NCBI GenBank assembly: GCA_002349525.1
Contig: DEDL01000032.1
Location: 93,804-157,803, forward strand
DNA: 64,000 nucleotides
Direction of reading: 5' to 3'
From: Lachnoclostridium sp. UBA2905
GTDB taxonomy: Bacteria > Bacillota > Clostridia > Lachnospirales > Lachnospiraceae
The notes beneath the pieces are model-generated. The model saw only the letters and a program-made list of their open reading frames with translations. It was not told the DNA's origin and did no database searches. Within the stretch, counting starts at the first letter, position 1. The number at the start of each line of letters is the position of its first letter. Of this stretch, positions 7,482 to 15,233 are shown piece after piece. Position numbers and translations under genes: made by a program.

Positions 7482-8684
7482 ATGAAAACTATTAACTGTG
7501 ATGCTGTAATCGTAGGTTGTGGTGTAGGAGGACTGTATACCGCACTTAATCTTCCAAAGGACATGAAAATAATCATGCTGTCAAAGGAAGATGTAGAAAG
7601 CTGTGATTCCATGCTTGCACAGGGTGGAATATGTGTTTTGAGAGATGAGAACGATTATGATTCATATTATGAAGACACTATGAGAGCAGGACATTACGAA
7701 AATCGTGCAGAAAGCGTTGACATTATGATTCGCTCCAGCAGGAATGTTATAAATGATCTGCTTGACAAGGGTGTCCGCTTTGCTAAGGATGAAAATGGAG
7801 AGCTTATGTACACAAGAGAAGGTGCACATTCAAGACCACGTATATGTTTTCATGAAGATATAACCGGAAAAGAGATAACAACCACACTTCTGTCACATGT
7901 AAGGAAGCTTTCAAATGTAACTATTATGGAATATACAACCATGACTGATATTATTGAGGTTGCAGGAGAGTGCGCCGGTGTAATTGCCAAAACCAAGGAA
8001 GGCGAAAAATTACATATTAAGGCACCGGATACCATTATGGCAACAGGTGGAATCGGTGGATTATACGAATATTCAACCAACTTCCCATGTCTTACAGGGG
8101 ATGGATGCAAAATCGCAGAAAAACATGGTGTAGAGCTTGAACATATGGATTATGTACAGATTCATCCAACAAGCCTTTACAGTGAAAAACCTGGAAGAAG
8201 CTTTTTGATATCAGAATCAGCAAGAGGTGAGGGAGCCCTTCTTTATAATCACAAGGGAGAAAGATTCGTTGATGAGCTTTTACCTAGAGATGTTGTTACA
8301 GATGCAATACATGCTGAAATGGAGAAGGAAAATGTTCCTTATGAATATCTTTCGTTTGAAAATGTGAGTAAGGAAACTATTATGAAGCATTTTCCAAATA
8401 TATATCACAAGTGTCTTGAAGAGGGTTATGATATATTGAAGGAGCCTATACCGGTTGTTCCGGCCCAGCATTATTTTATGGGTGGGGTTCACGTGGATAG
8501 CGACTCCATGACAACAATGAATCATTTGTACGCAGTTGGAGAGACCAGTTGTAATGGTGTTCATGGTAAAAACAGACTTGCAAGCAATTCACTTTTGGAA
8601 AGTCTTGTATTTGCAAAGCGTTCAGCGGTAAAAATTGTAAGAGAGCGCAGCGCAGACAGCAAAGAAGCTAAGAAAATAATATAG
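7482..8684 (+). CDS. nadB: L-aspartate oxidase (short form)
   Basis: FAD enzyme that oxidises L-aspartate to iminoaspartate, handed to NadA. The FAD-binding motif is at the N-terminus (DAVIVGCGVGGLYTALNL), with the succinate dehydrogenase/fumarate reductase-type features MLAQGGICV, VQIHPTSLYS, SARGEGALLYNHKGERF and GEVSCN-like GETSCNGVHGKNRLASNSLLESLVFA. At 400 residues it is much shorter than the roughly 540-residue proteobacterial enzyme: it stops right after the FAD domain and lacks the C-terminal helical domain. In anaerobes fumarate is the likely electron acceptor. ATG at 7482 has AAAGGATG upstream; it lies 41 bases after nadA. Confidence 0.93.
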   Translation: MKTINCDAVIVGCGVGGLYTALNLPKDMKIIMLSKEDVESCDSMLAQGGICVLRDENDYDSYYEDTMRAGHYENRAESVDIMIRSSRNVINDLLDKGVRFAKDENGELMYTREGAHSRPRICFHEDITGKEITTTLLSHVRKLSNVTIMEYTTMTDIIEVAGECAGVIAKTKEGEKLHIKAPDTIMATGGIGGLYEYSTNFPCLTGDGCKIAEKHGVELEHMDYVQIHPTSLYSEKPGRSFLISESARGEGALLYNHKGERFVDELLPRDVVTDAIHAEMEKENVPYEYLSFENVSKETIMKHFPNIYHKCLEEGYDILKEPIPVVPAQHYFMGGVHVDSDSMTTMNHLYAVGETSCNGVHGKNRLASNSLLESLVFAKRSAVKIVRERSADSKEAKKII

Positions 8685-8743
8685 ATACAGTTAAATACAA
8701 ACAAATAATAAAATAGAAAATATATTATGTAAGGAGAATTAAT

Positions 8744-9619
8744 ATGAATCAGATTACAATGCAGTTAGTTGCAGATAAATACATAAAAATGGCATTAGAA
8801 GAGGATATTAACAGTGAGGATGTAACAACTAATGCTGTTATGCCTGAAGCAAAACAGGGAAAGGTCAATCTTATATGTAAGGAAGACGGTATCATTGCAG
8901 GTCTTGGTATATTTGAAAGGGTATTTAAAATACTGGATGAAAAGACTGACGTATCATTTATGAAAAAAGAAAATGGAGAAGCCTTCAAAGATGGTGACCA
9001 GGTTAAAAAGGGTGACTTGTTAGCTGTAGTATCAGGTGATATAAGAGTTCTTCTTTCAGGAGAAAGAACAGCACTTAACTACCTTCAGAGACTTAGTGGA
9101 ATTGCTACATATACACATCAGGTGTCATCACTTCTTGAGGGATCAAAGACAAAGCTTCTTGATACAAGAAAAACTACACCATGTATGAGAATATTTGAAA
9201 AATATGCTGTTAAGATTGGTGGCGGACATAATCACAGATACAATCTTTCTGATGGTGTTCTTCTCAAGGATAATCATATAGATGCAGCAGGTGGTGTTAA
9301 GGAAGCTGTGGCAGCAGCAAAGGAATACGCACCATTTGTAAGGAAAATTGAAGTCGAAACAGAAAATCTTGAAATGGTAAAGGAAGCTGTAGAGGCCGGA
9401 GCAGATATTATCATGCTTGACAATATGACTTATGAAGAGATGGCAGAGGCAATTAAGGTAATTGATGGAAGAGCAGAAACAGAATGCTCAGGTAATATTA
9501 CAAAAGAAAATATTGCAACAATAACAAGACTTGGTGTAGACTATGTATCAAGTGGTGCACTTACACATTCAGCACCTATTCTTGATATAAGTCTTAAAAA
9601 TCTTACTGTTACAGAATAG
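8744..9619 (+). CDS. nadC: Nicotinate-nucleotide diphosphorylase (carboxylating)
   Basis: Converts quinolinate and PRPP to nicotinate mononucleotide with release of CO2, the third step of the pathway encoded by this operon. The 291-residue protein has the expected ALEEDINSEDVTTNAV start region, LNYLQRLSGIATYT, the phosphate-binding LDTRKTTPCMR (about 143-153), KIGGGHNHRYNLSDGVLLKDNH, and the barrel strands KIEVETEN and ADIIMLDNM. AAGGAG lies 8 bases before the ATG. Confidence 0.96.
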   Translation: MNQITMQLVADKYIKMALEEDINSEDVTTNAVMPEAKQGKVNLICKEDGIIAGLGIFERVFKILDEKTDVSFMKKENGEAFKDGDQVKKGDLLAVVSGDIRVLLSGERTALNYLQRLSGIATYTHQVSSLLEGSKTKLLDTRKTTPCMRIFEKYAVKIGGGHNHRYNLSDGVLLKDNHIDAAGGVKEAVAAAKEYAPFVRKIEVETENLEMVKEAVEAGADIIMLDNMTYEEMAEAIKVIDGRAETECSGNITKENIATITRLGVDYVSSGALTHSAPILDISLKNLTVTE

Positions 9620-9695
9620 CTTGTATTATTTATAATTTATATATAATATAGGTCAGGTCTGGAACTGATAATATCTGAAAAAGGGGGAAGAACAT

Positions 9696-10247
9696 TTGGA
9701 AAAAGAGTTAACAGGTGAAGAACGAAGATGTGAGCTGCTTAATATACTTAAGAACAGCAATCTTCCCGTATCAGGGGCTGAGCTTGGAAAAAGAGTTGGA
9801 GTAAGCAGACAGGTTGTAGTGCAGGATATTGCACTGTTAAGGAGCAAGGGCATAGATATAACATCTACTGCCAGAGGATATATTGTTAATATGCTTAACG
9901 ATTCTGACATGGCTACAAGAGTTATAAAGGTATGCCATACGAGTGAACAGGTGGCAGAAGAGCTTAACATTATTGTGGACAATGGTGGATGTGTAGCAGA
10001 TGTAATGGTTAATCACAGAGCTTATGGCAAGGTAAGGGCAGGTCTTAACATAAAAAATCGACGTGACGTCAAAAAATTTGTGGAAGAGCTGGAATCAGGA
10101 AAGTCGACACCTTTGCTTAATGTTACCTCCGGCTATCATTTTCATACGATTATGGCTGATAGCGAAGAAGTACTTGATGAAATAGAAAATGAACTGGCAG
10201 AAAAAGGTTTTCTTGCTGAAGTCCTTCCTTATGAGAAGGTTAATTAA
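9696..10247 (+). CDS. niaR: NiaR-type transcriptional repressor of NAD biosynthesis
   Basis: Nicotinate-responsive repressor with an N-terminal winged helix (residues about 5-60: RRCELLNILKNSNLPVSGAELG, then SRQVVVQDIALLRSKG) and a C-terminal 3H ligand-binding domain, recognisable from the spaced histidines VNHRAYGK and SGYHFHTIM. The family is known in Firmicutes (YrxA/NiaR) to bind metal and nicotinic acid. Start is TTG at 9696, supported by GGGGGA at 9683-9688 with 7-base spacing. Being the last gene of the nad operon and facing an inverted repeat over the promoter, it probably regulates its own operon. 183 residues, normal length. Confidence 0.92.
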   Translation: MEKELTGEERRCELLNILKNSNLPVSGAELGKRVGVSRQVVVQDIALLRSKGIDITSTARGYIVNMLNDSDMATRVIKVCHTSEQVAEELNIIVDNGGCVADVMVNHRAYGKVRAGLNIKNRRDVKKFVEELESGKSTPLLNVTSGYHFHTIMADSEEVLDEIENELAEKGFLAEVLPYEKVN

Positions 10248-10305
10248 ACAGAATAATAATTAATTAATATATGAGGTTAATTATGCCCTTTCAACCAGAG
10301 TGCTA

Positions 10306-10334
10306 TTGACAACATCATGGCTTATAATTATAAT
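10306..10334 (+). promoter_or_regulatory. Consensus sigma-A promoter of the por-gltA operon
   Basis: Perfect TTGACA (10306-10311), 17-base spacer, perfect TATAAT (10329-10334). Transcription would start near 10341, giving a leader of about 305 bases before porG. A consensus promoter fits control by a downstream transcription-attenuation leader rather than by promoter strength. Confidence 0.85.
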
Positions 10335-10361
10335 TGACTTTAATCGGGCTAATTAATATGT

Positions 10362-10601
10362 AAAGACTACGACGGAGACAGTAGATTTTTTCTGAAAGTC
10401 AAAGAGAGCCACGTTGCTGGAAAGTGGTACCGGTAGGATCTAATTGAACATCCCTCCCAAGTTGCAGTGTCGAAAAGCAATGAGTAGATGCTGACGGAAA
10501 CCAACCGTAATCATGGTCGCATATGATAGTATGTTGTTGGATTGTTGATATAATTGATATTTTAACTCCTGCTGTCTATGGATAAGATAGCAGGAATTTT
10601 T
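10362..10601 (+). promoter_or_regulatory. T-box-like riboswitch leader with intrinsic terminator
   Basis: The leader has the hallmarks of T-box Stem I: AGTA (10380-10383) opposite GAA (10446-10448), which form the loop E motif; AGAGAG (10403-10408) before a CCAC/GTGG-capped distal hairpin (10409-10427, loop with GTTGCTGG); and a GGAG/CTCC base helix (10374-10377 with 10454-10457). Stem II-like AGTAG and GACGG...CCGT elements follow (10482-10508). The five bases between GAA and the base helix are CATCC, putting AUC (Ile) in the likely specifier position, with AAC or CAU as alternatives. The leader ends in a strong terminator. A canonical T-box sequence (GGTGGNACC) was not found before the terminator, so the antiterminator must be divergent or lost. 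Confidence 0.7.
10567..10601 (+). terminator. Attenuator terminator at the end of the T-box-like leader
   Basis: TCCTGCTGTCT (10567-10577) pairs with AGATAGCAGGA (10585-10595), 11 bp with one G-T pair and a 7-base loop, then five T at 10597-10601. It lies between the leader and the porG ribosome binding site, as in transcription-attenuation riboswitches. Confidence 0.85.
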
Positions 10602-10646
10602 AGTTTTGATTTAGTATTGAATTGAATGAAAGGAAGGTAATACATA

Positions 10647-11222
10647 GTGAAAAACACAGTTGAGATCAGGTGGCATGGAAGAGGTGGACAGGGTGCCAAA
10701 ACAGCTGCACTTCTTCTTGCAGACGTTGCATTTAAGGCCGGAAAATATGTTCAGGGATTTCCTGAGTATGGTCCTGAAAGAATGGGTGCACCTATTACGG
10801 CATATAACAGAATCAGTGATGAGAAAATTACTGTTCATTCCAATATATATGATCCTGATTATGTAGTGGTTGTAGATGAGGGACTCCTTGACAGCATTGA
10901 TGTTACTGCAGGACTTAATCCTGAGGGAGCAATTGTTGTTAATTCAGCAAAGCCTGCATCAGAGATTATACCAAAGCTTCACGGATATACAGGAAAAGTT
11001 TATACAGTAGATGCTCATAAAATATCAGTTGCAGCACTTGGAAAATATTTTCCTAACTCACCTATGCTTGCAGCAATCGTTGCAGTATCAAAGGTAATGG
11101 ATAAGGAACAGTTTCTTACTGAGATGGAGGGCTCTTATAAACACAAATTCAGTAAAAAGCCTGAAGTCATTGATGGTAATATGAAAGCACTTCGAATGAC
11201 ACTTGAGGAGGTTTTAGTATGA
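10647..11222 (+). CDS. porG: 2-oxoacid:ferredoxin oxidoreductase, gamma subunit
   Basis: Gamma subunit of a four-subunit, thiamine-diphosphate dependent oxidoreductase that interconverts a 2-oxoacid plus CoA with acyl-CoA, CO2 and reduced ferredoxin. 191 residues with the domain signature EIRWHGRGGQGAKTAALLLADVA at the start, EYGPERMGAPITAYNRIS, then the ATDPDYVVV-like YDPDYVVVVDEGLL. GTG start at 10647 with AGGAAGG at 10631-10637. It opens the porG-porD-porA-porB-gltA operon and overlaps porD by 4 bases (ATGA). Confidence 0.93.
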   Translation: MKNTVEIRWHGRGGQGAKTAALLLADVAFKAGKYVQGFPEYGPERMGAPITAYNRISDEKITVHSNIYDPDYVVVVDEGLLDSIDVTAGLNPEGAIVVNSAKPASEIIPKLHGYTGKVYTVDAHKISVAALGKYFPNSPMLAAIVAVSKVMDKEQFLTEMEGSYKHKFSKKPEVIDGNMKALRMTLEEVLV

Positions 11223-11509
11223 TAAGCGACAGAATTAATGAACAGTCATCCTGGAGAGACCTTACAGAAGGTAATAAGATATATGAGCCTGCAACATCAG
11301 TGCAGTTTAACACAGGAGAGTGGAGAACACAGGCGCCTGTACATGATGAAGCAAAATGTAAACAGTGTTATCTTTGTGTGCCTGTCTGTCCTGATCTTAG
11401 TATATCAGTAGGTGACAATGATAAAATAGTATTTGATATGGATCATTGCAAGGGCTGTGGAATCTGCTCTAAGGTATGTCCATTTGATGCAATAAGGATG
11501 GAGGAATAA
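11219..11509 (+). CDS. porD: 2-oxoacid:ferredoxin oxidoreductase, delta (ferredoxin) subunit
   Basis: Small electron-transfer subunit (96 residues) with two [4Fe-4S] cluster motifs, CKQCYLCVPVCP and CKGCGICSKVCP, separated by about 28 residues. It carries electrons from the thiamine site in the beta subunit to external ferredoxin. The N-terminal WRTQAPVHDEAKCKQC is typical of PorD. Its ATG overlaps the porG stop, and porA follows after 4 bases. Confidence 0.95.
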   Translation: MISDRINEQSSWRDLTEGNKIYEPATSVQFNTGEWRTQAPVHDEAKCKQCYLCVPVCPDLSISVGDNDKIVFDMDHCKGCGICSKVCPFDAIRMEE

Positions 11510-11513
11510 GATT

Positions 11514-12698
11514 ATGGCAATTAGAGAGAGATTATCAGGAAATGAAGCAGTTGCATACGCAATTAAGCAGATAAATCCGGATGTAATGCCGGCATTCCCT
11601 ATTACACCATCAACAGAAATTCCACAGTATGTGGCTACATATATTGCTAATGGTGAGATTGATACGGAGTTTATTCCGGTAGAAAGTGAACATAGTTCAA
11701 TGAGTGCAACAATTGGTGCATCAGCAGCAGGAGCAAGAGCTCTTACTGCAACCTCATCATGTGGTCTTGCTCTTATGTGGGAAGAATTATATGTTGCAGC
11801 ATCAAACCGTTTTCCAATAGTACTTGCACTTGTTAACAGGGCTCTGTCAGGTCCAATTAATATTAATGCAGATCATTCAGATAGTATGGGTGCCAGAGAC
11901 AGTGGATGGATTCAGATATATGCAGAATCTAATCAGGAGGCATATGATAACTTCCTCCAGTCCTTCAGAATATCAGAGCATAAGGATGTTATGCTCCCTG
12001 TTATGATATGTCAGGATGGATTTATTACAAGTCATGGTGTTGAGAATATTGAACTTGTTGAGGATGAGCTTGTTAAGGATTTCGTTGGAGAATATAATCC
12101 TGAACATTATCTTCTTAATTCAAAGGAGCCAATGGCAGTAGGTCCTTATGCAGTATCTAATTACTATATGGAGTCAAAAAGAGCTCAGACAGAAGCACTT
12201 AAGAATGCCAAGAAGGTAATACTTGAGGTTGCAGAAGAATTTGAAAAAATGACTGGAAGAAAATATGGATTCTTTGAAGAATACAAGCTTGATGATGCAG
12301 ATTATGCAATTGTTATAATCGGTTCAGCAGCAGGTACATGTAAGGCTGCAGTTGATGATATCAGAGAAAGAACTGGTAAAAAGGTTGGTATTCTTAAGAT
12401 AAGAGTATTCCGTCCATTCCCTGAAGAAGAAATAGCACATGCTCTTCGTAATGTTAAATCAGTTGCAATTCTTGACCGTTCAGAGATGTTTGCTGCAACA
12501 GGCGGACCACTTGGTGCTGAGGTAACAGCTGCACTTTATAGAGCAGGACAGAATAAGGAAGTGGTTAACTACTTATATGGTCTTGGTGGAAGAGATATTA
12601 CAGTAACTGAATTTGAAGACGTATATAATGAGCTTGAAAGAATGGCCGAAACACATGAAGTACGTGATAATTTCAAGTATATCGGACTTAGAGAGTGA
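11514..12698 (+). CDS. porA: 2-oxoacid (pyruvate-type):ferredoxin oxidoreductase, alpha subunit
   Basis: 394 residues, the length of archaeal/Thermotoga-type PorA. Features: GNEAVAYAIKQINPDVMPAFPITPSTEIP (substrate pocket threonine region), EHSSMSATIGASAAGARALTATSS, NRALSGPININADHSDSMGARDSGWIQIYAESNQEAYDN, and C-terminal KVGILKIRVFRPFPEEEI with GLGGRDIT. The close resemblance to PorA rather than to VorB or KorA points to pyruvate as substrate, but branched-chain 2-oxoacids cannot be excluded. Most gut Clostridia use a single-chain PFOR for catabolism, so a separate four-subunit enzyme behind an attenuating leader may serve biosynthesis; this is inference. Confidence 0.92.
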   Translation: MAIRERLSGNEAVAYAIKQINPDVMPAFPITPSTEIPQYVATYIANGEIDTEFIPVESEHSSMSATIGASAAGARALTATSSCGLALMWEELYVAASNRFPIVLALVNRALSGPININADHSDSMGARDSGWIQIYAESNQEAYDNFLQSFRISEHKDVMLPVMICQDGFITSHGVENIELVEDELVKDFVGEYNPEHYLLNSKEPMAVGPYAVSNYYMESKRAQTEALKNAKKVILEVAEEFEKMTGRKYGFFEEYKLDDADYAIVIIGSAAGTCKAAVDDIRERTGKKVGILKIRVFRPFPEEEIAHALRNVKSVAILDRSEMFAATGGPLGAEVTAALYRAGQNKEVVNYLYGLGGRDITVTEFEDVYNELERMAETHEVRDNFKYIGLRE

Positions 12699-12708
12699 GG
12701 TGCAGACA

Positions 12709-13665
12709 ATGGAGAATGCGAATAAACCATATAATTTTAAAGAAGAAATGAAGGCAATGGATAAAAAGGACAGGCTTGCAGCAGGACACAGAATGTGTGC
12801 AGGCTGTGGTGGAGCTATCACAGTACGTTCCGTACTCCGTTCACTTCATGAAGAAGATAAAGCAGTAGTTGGTAATGCAACCGGATGTCTTGAAGTATCA
12901 ACATTTATGTATCCATATACATCATACAAAGACAGCTATATCCACAATGCCTTTGAGAATGCGGGTGCAACAATGTCAGGTGTTGAGACAGCATATAATG
13001 TTCTTAAGAAAAAGGGCAAAATTAATGATACATACAAATTCATAACATTTGGTGGAGACGGTGGAACATACGATATTGGATTCCAGTCACTTTCAGGTGC
13101 TATGGAAAGAGGTCATGATTTCGTATATGTATGTTACGATAACGGAGCTTATATGAATACAGGTACACAGCGTTCATCTGCAACACCAAAGTTTGCAGAT
13201 ACGACAACAACACCTGCAGGAAAGGCTTCATCAGGAAAGGTACAGATAAGAAAAGATCTGGCTGCAATTATGGCTGCCCATCAGATTCCATATGTTGGAC
13301 AGACAACATTTATAGGTAATTTTAAGGATATCTATACTAAATCTGAAAAGGCTATCTATACACCAGGTCCTGCATTTCTTAATGTATTATCACCATGTCC
13401 AAGAGGATGGGGATATGATCCATCTGATATGATGAAAATATGTAAGCTTGCAGTTGATACATGTTACTGGCCAATGTTTGAGGTTGTTGATGGAAAATGG
13501 ATTCTTTCATATGAACCAAAGAACAAACTGCCAATCGAAGATTTCCTTAAACCACAGAGGAGATTCAAGCATCTTTTCAAACCTGGAAATGAGGGACTTA
13601 TTGAAGAATTCCAGCGTATGGTAGATGAGCAGTGGAATAATCTGCTTGTAAAATGTAACGCATAA
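12709..13665 (+). CDS. porB: 2-oxoacid:ferredoxin oxidoreductase, beta subunit
   Basis: Thiamine-diphosphate binding subunit with one [4Fe-4S] cluster. Cysteines appear in HRMCAGCGGAI, NATGCLEVS and, near the C-terminus, SPCPRGWGYDP. The thiamine motif is GDGGTYDIGFQSLSGAMERGHDF followed by CYDNGAYMNTG. An open frame extends back to 12613 inside porA, but ATG at 12709 has GAGG at 12697-12700 overlapping the porA stop, and it gives the normal 318 residues. Its product pairs with PorA to build the active site. It is separated from gltA by 55 bases. Confidence 0.94.
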   Translation: MENANKPYNFKEEMKAMDKKDRLAAGHRMCAGCGGAITVRSVLRSLHEEDKAVVGNATGCLEVSTFMYPYTSYKDSYIHNAFENAGATMSGVETAYNVLKKKGKINDTYKFITFGGDGGTYDIGFQSLSGAMERGHDFVYVCYDNGAYMNTGTQRSSATPKFADTTTTPAGKASSGKVQIRKDLAAIMAAHQIPYVGQTTFIGNFKDIYTKSEKAIYTPGPAFLNVLSPCPRGWGYDPSDMMKICKLAVDTCYWPMFEVVDGKWILSYEPKNKLPIEDFLKPQRRFKHLFKPGNEGLIEEFQRMVDEQWNNLLVKCNA

Positions 13666-13720
13666 GTGTAGAATAAGAATATTAGGCAGGAATAATTATT
13701 ATCATAAGGAGGGGCAGACC

Positions 13721-15145
13721 ATGCTTAAGAAAACAAAGATGGACCTCGGTTCCAATAATTCAGATTTATTTGACAAACTGGTAAAATATTGTATGGCATC
13801 AGGAGCTATTAATCTTGACCTGTATGCTGAATATGATGTTAAGAGAGGACTTAGAGATTCTAACGGAAAGGGTGTACTTACCGGACTCACAGAGATTTCC
13901 GATGTATTATCCTATAAACTTGTAGATGGTAGGAAAATTCCTTGTGATGGTGAATTGTATTATCAGGGTTATAATATTGAAGACCTTGTAAAGGGTTTTG
14001 AAAATAAAGATTATGGATTTGAAGAAACAACATATCTTCTGTTATTTGGTGAGCTTCCAACAGAGGAACAGCTTGCTACTTTTAAAAACCTCTTAGCAAG
14101 TATGCAGGAGCTCTCAGCCAGATTTATTAGAGACGTCTTAATGAAGGCACCATGTAATAACATTATGAATGCTCTTCAGAAGGGTATTCTTACACTGTAT
14201 TCATATGATTCCAATCCAGATGATATATCTGTTGAGAATGTACTTAGACAGTCACTTGAGCTTATAGCAAAGATGTCACTTATTGCTGTATATTCATATC
14301 ATTCATACAGACATTTCGAAATGGGTGAAACACTTGTAATACGTAATCCGGATCCTAACCGTTCAATTGCTGAGAACCTTCTTAGAATGCTTAGAAAAGA
14401 TGGAAAATATACTCCACTTGAGGCAAAGGTTCTTGATATATCACTTGTTCTTCATGCAGAGCATGGTGGTGGTAATAACTCATCATTTACCACACATGTT
14501 GTAAGTTCAAGTGGAACTGATACTTATTCTGCAATTGCTGCTTCAGTAGGTTCTCTTAAGGGACCTCGTCATGGTGGTGCCAATATGAAGGTTCAGCAGA
14601 TGTTTGCTGATATTAAGGCTCATATTGATGACTGGACAGATGAAGATAAGATCAGGGAGTATCTTGTTAAGATTCTCAATAAGGAAGCATTTGACGGTGC
14701 AGGACTTATATATGGTATGGGTCATGCTGTTTATACATTATCTGATCCAAGAGAGAAAATTCTTAAGGAATATGCTAAGAAGCTTTCCAAGGAAAAGGGA
14801 AAAGAAGACGAGTTCAGATTATATGACACAGTTGAACGTATTGCAGCTGAAGAGGTTATGAAAGCAAGACAGTTATTCAAACCTGTATGTGCCAATGTTG
14901 ACTTTTACAGTGGTTATGTATATTCAATGCTTGAGATTCCTGAAGAATTGTACACTCCAATATTTGCTATATCAAGAATATCAGGATGGAGTGCTCACAG
15001 ACTTGAGGAACTTGTTAATAAAGGTAAGATTATAAGACCGGCATATAAGTATGTTGGTGTTCATAAGGCGTATGTGCCAATGAAAGACAGACATGAGCCT
15101 GAAGAAGAAGCTGCTACAGCTAAGAATGCTGAAACAGATAAGTAG
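13721..15145 (+). CDS. gltA: Citrate synthase, long clostridial type
   Basis: Condenses acetyl-CoA with oxaloacetate to citrate. The 474-residue protein carries the conserved VDGRKIPCDGELYYQGYNIEDL segment, catalytic histidines in HAEHGGGNNSSFTTHVV and GPRHGGANMKVQQMF, GMGHAVYTLSDPR, and the FYSGYVYSMLEIP region holding the acidic residue. AGGAGGGG lies 7 bases before the ATG. Coming after the four por genes with no terminator between, it would use acetyl-CoA made or consumed by that complex; together they suggest an incomplete TCA branch toward 2-oxoglutarate and glutamate. Use as a methylcitrate or related synthase cannot be ruled out. A strong terminator follows. Confidence 0.93.
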   Translation: MLKKTKMDLGSNNSDLFDKLVKYCMASGAINLDLYAEYDVKRGLRDSNGKGVLTGLTEISDVLSYKLVDGRKIPCDGELYYQGYNIEDLVKGFENKDYGFEETTYLLLFGELPTEEQLATFKNLLASMQELSARFIRDVLMKAPCNNIMNALQKGILTLYSYDSNPDDISVENVLRQSLELIAKMSLIAVYSYHSYRHFEMGETLVIRNPDPNRSIAENLLRMLRKDGKYTPLEAKVLDISLVLHAEHGGGNNSSFTTHVVSSSGTDTYSAIAASVGSLKGPRHGGANMKVQQMFADIKAHIDDWTDEDKIREYLVKILNKEAFDGAGLIYGMGHAVYTLSDPREKILKEYAKKLSKEKGKEDEFRLYDTVERIAAEEVMKARQLFKPVCANVDFYSGYVYSMLEIPEELYTPIFAISRISGWSAHRLEELVNKGKIIRPAYKYVGVHKAYVPMKDRHEPEEEAATAKNAETDK

Positions 15146-15172
15146 TTTTTAATAGTATATTTAATGTATATG

Positions 15173-15206
15173 ATCAAGCAGGTGTCTGCACCTGCTTGAT
15201 TTTTTT
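15173..15206 (+). terminator. Strong intrinsic terminator of the por-gltA operon
   Basis: ATCAAGCAGGTG (15173-15184) and CACCTGCTTGAT (15189-15200) form a perfect 12-bp stem with loop TCTG, followed by a T-run ending near 15206. It ends 16 bases before the AGGAGG of the next gene. Confidence 0.95.
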
Positions 15207-15233
15207 ACTTACCTACAGGAGGTGATGGGAAAA

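Noticed and set aside
10362..10601. Cobalamin, lysine or glycine riboswitch
   Set aside because: Key motifs of those classes are missing, while AGTA/GAA, AGAGAG and the distal GCTGG loop together fit T-box Stem I.
12613..12708. Longer N-terminus for the beta subunit of the oxidoreductase
   Set aside because: The extension overlaps porA by 86 bases and lacks a ribosome binding site; GAGG before ATG 12709 and family length favour the shorter form.
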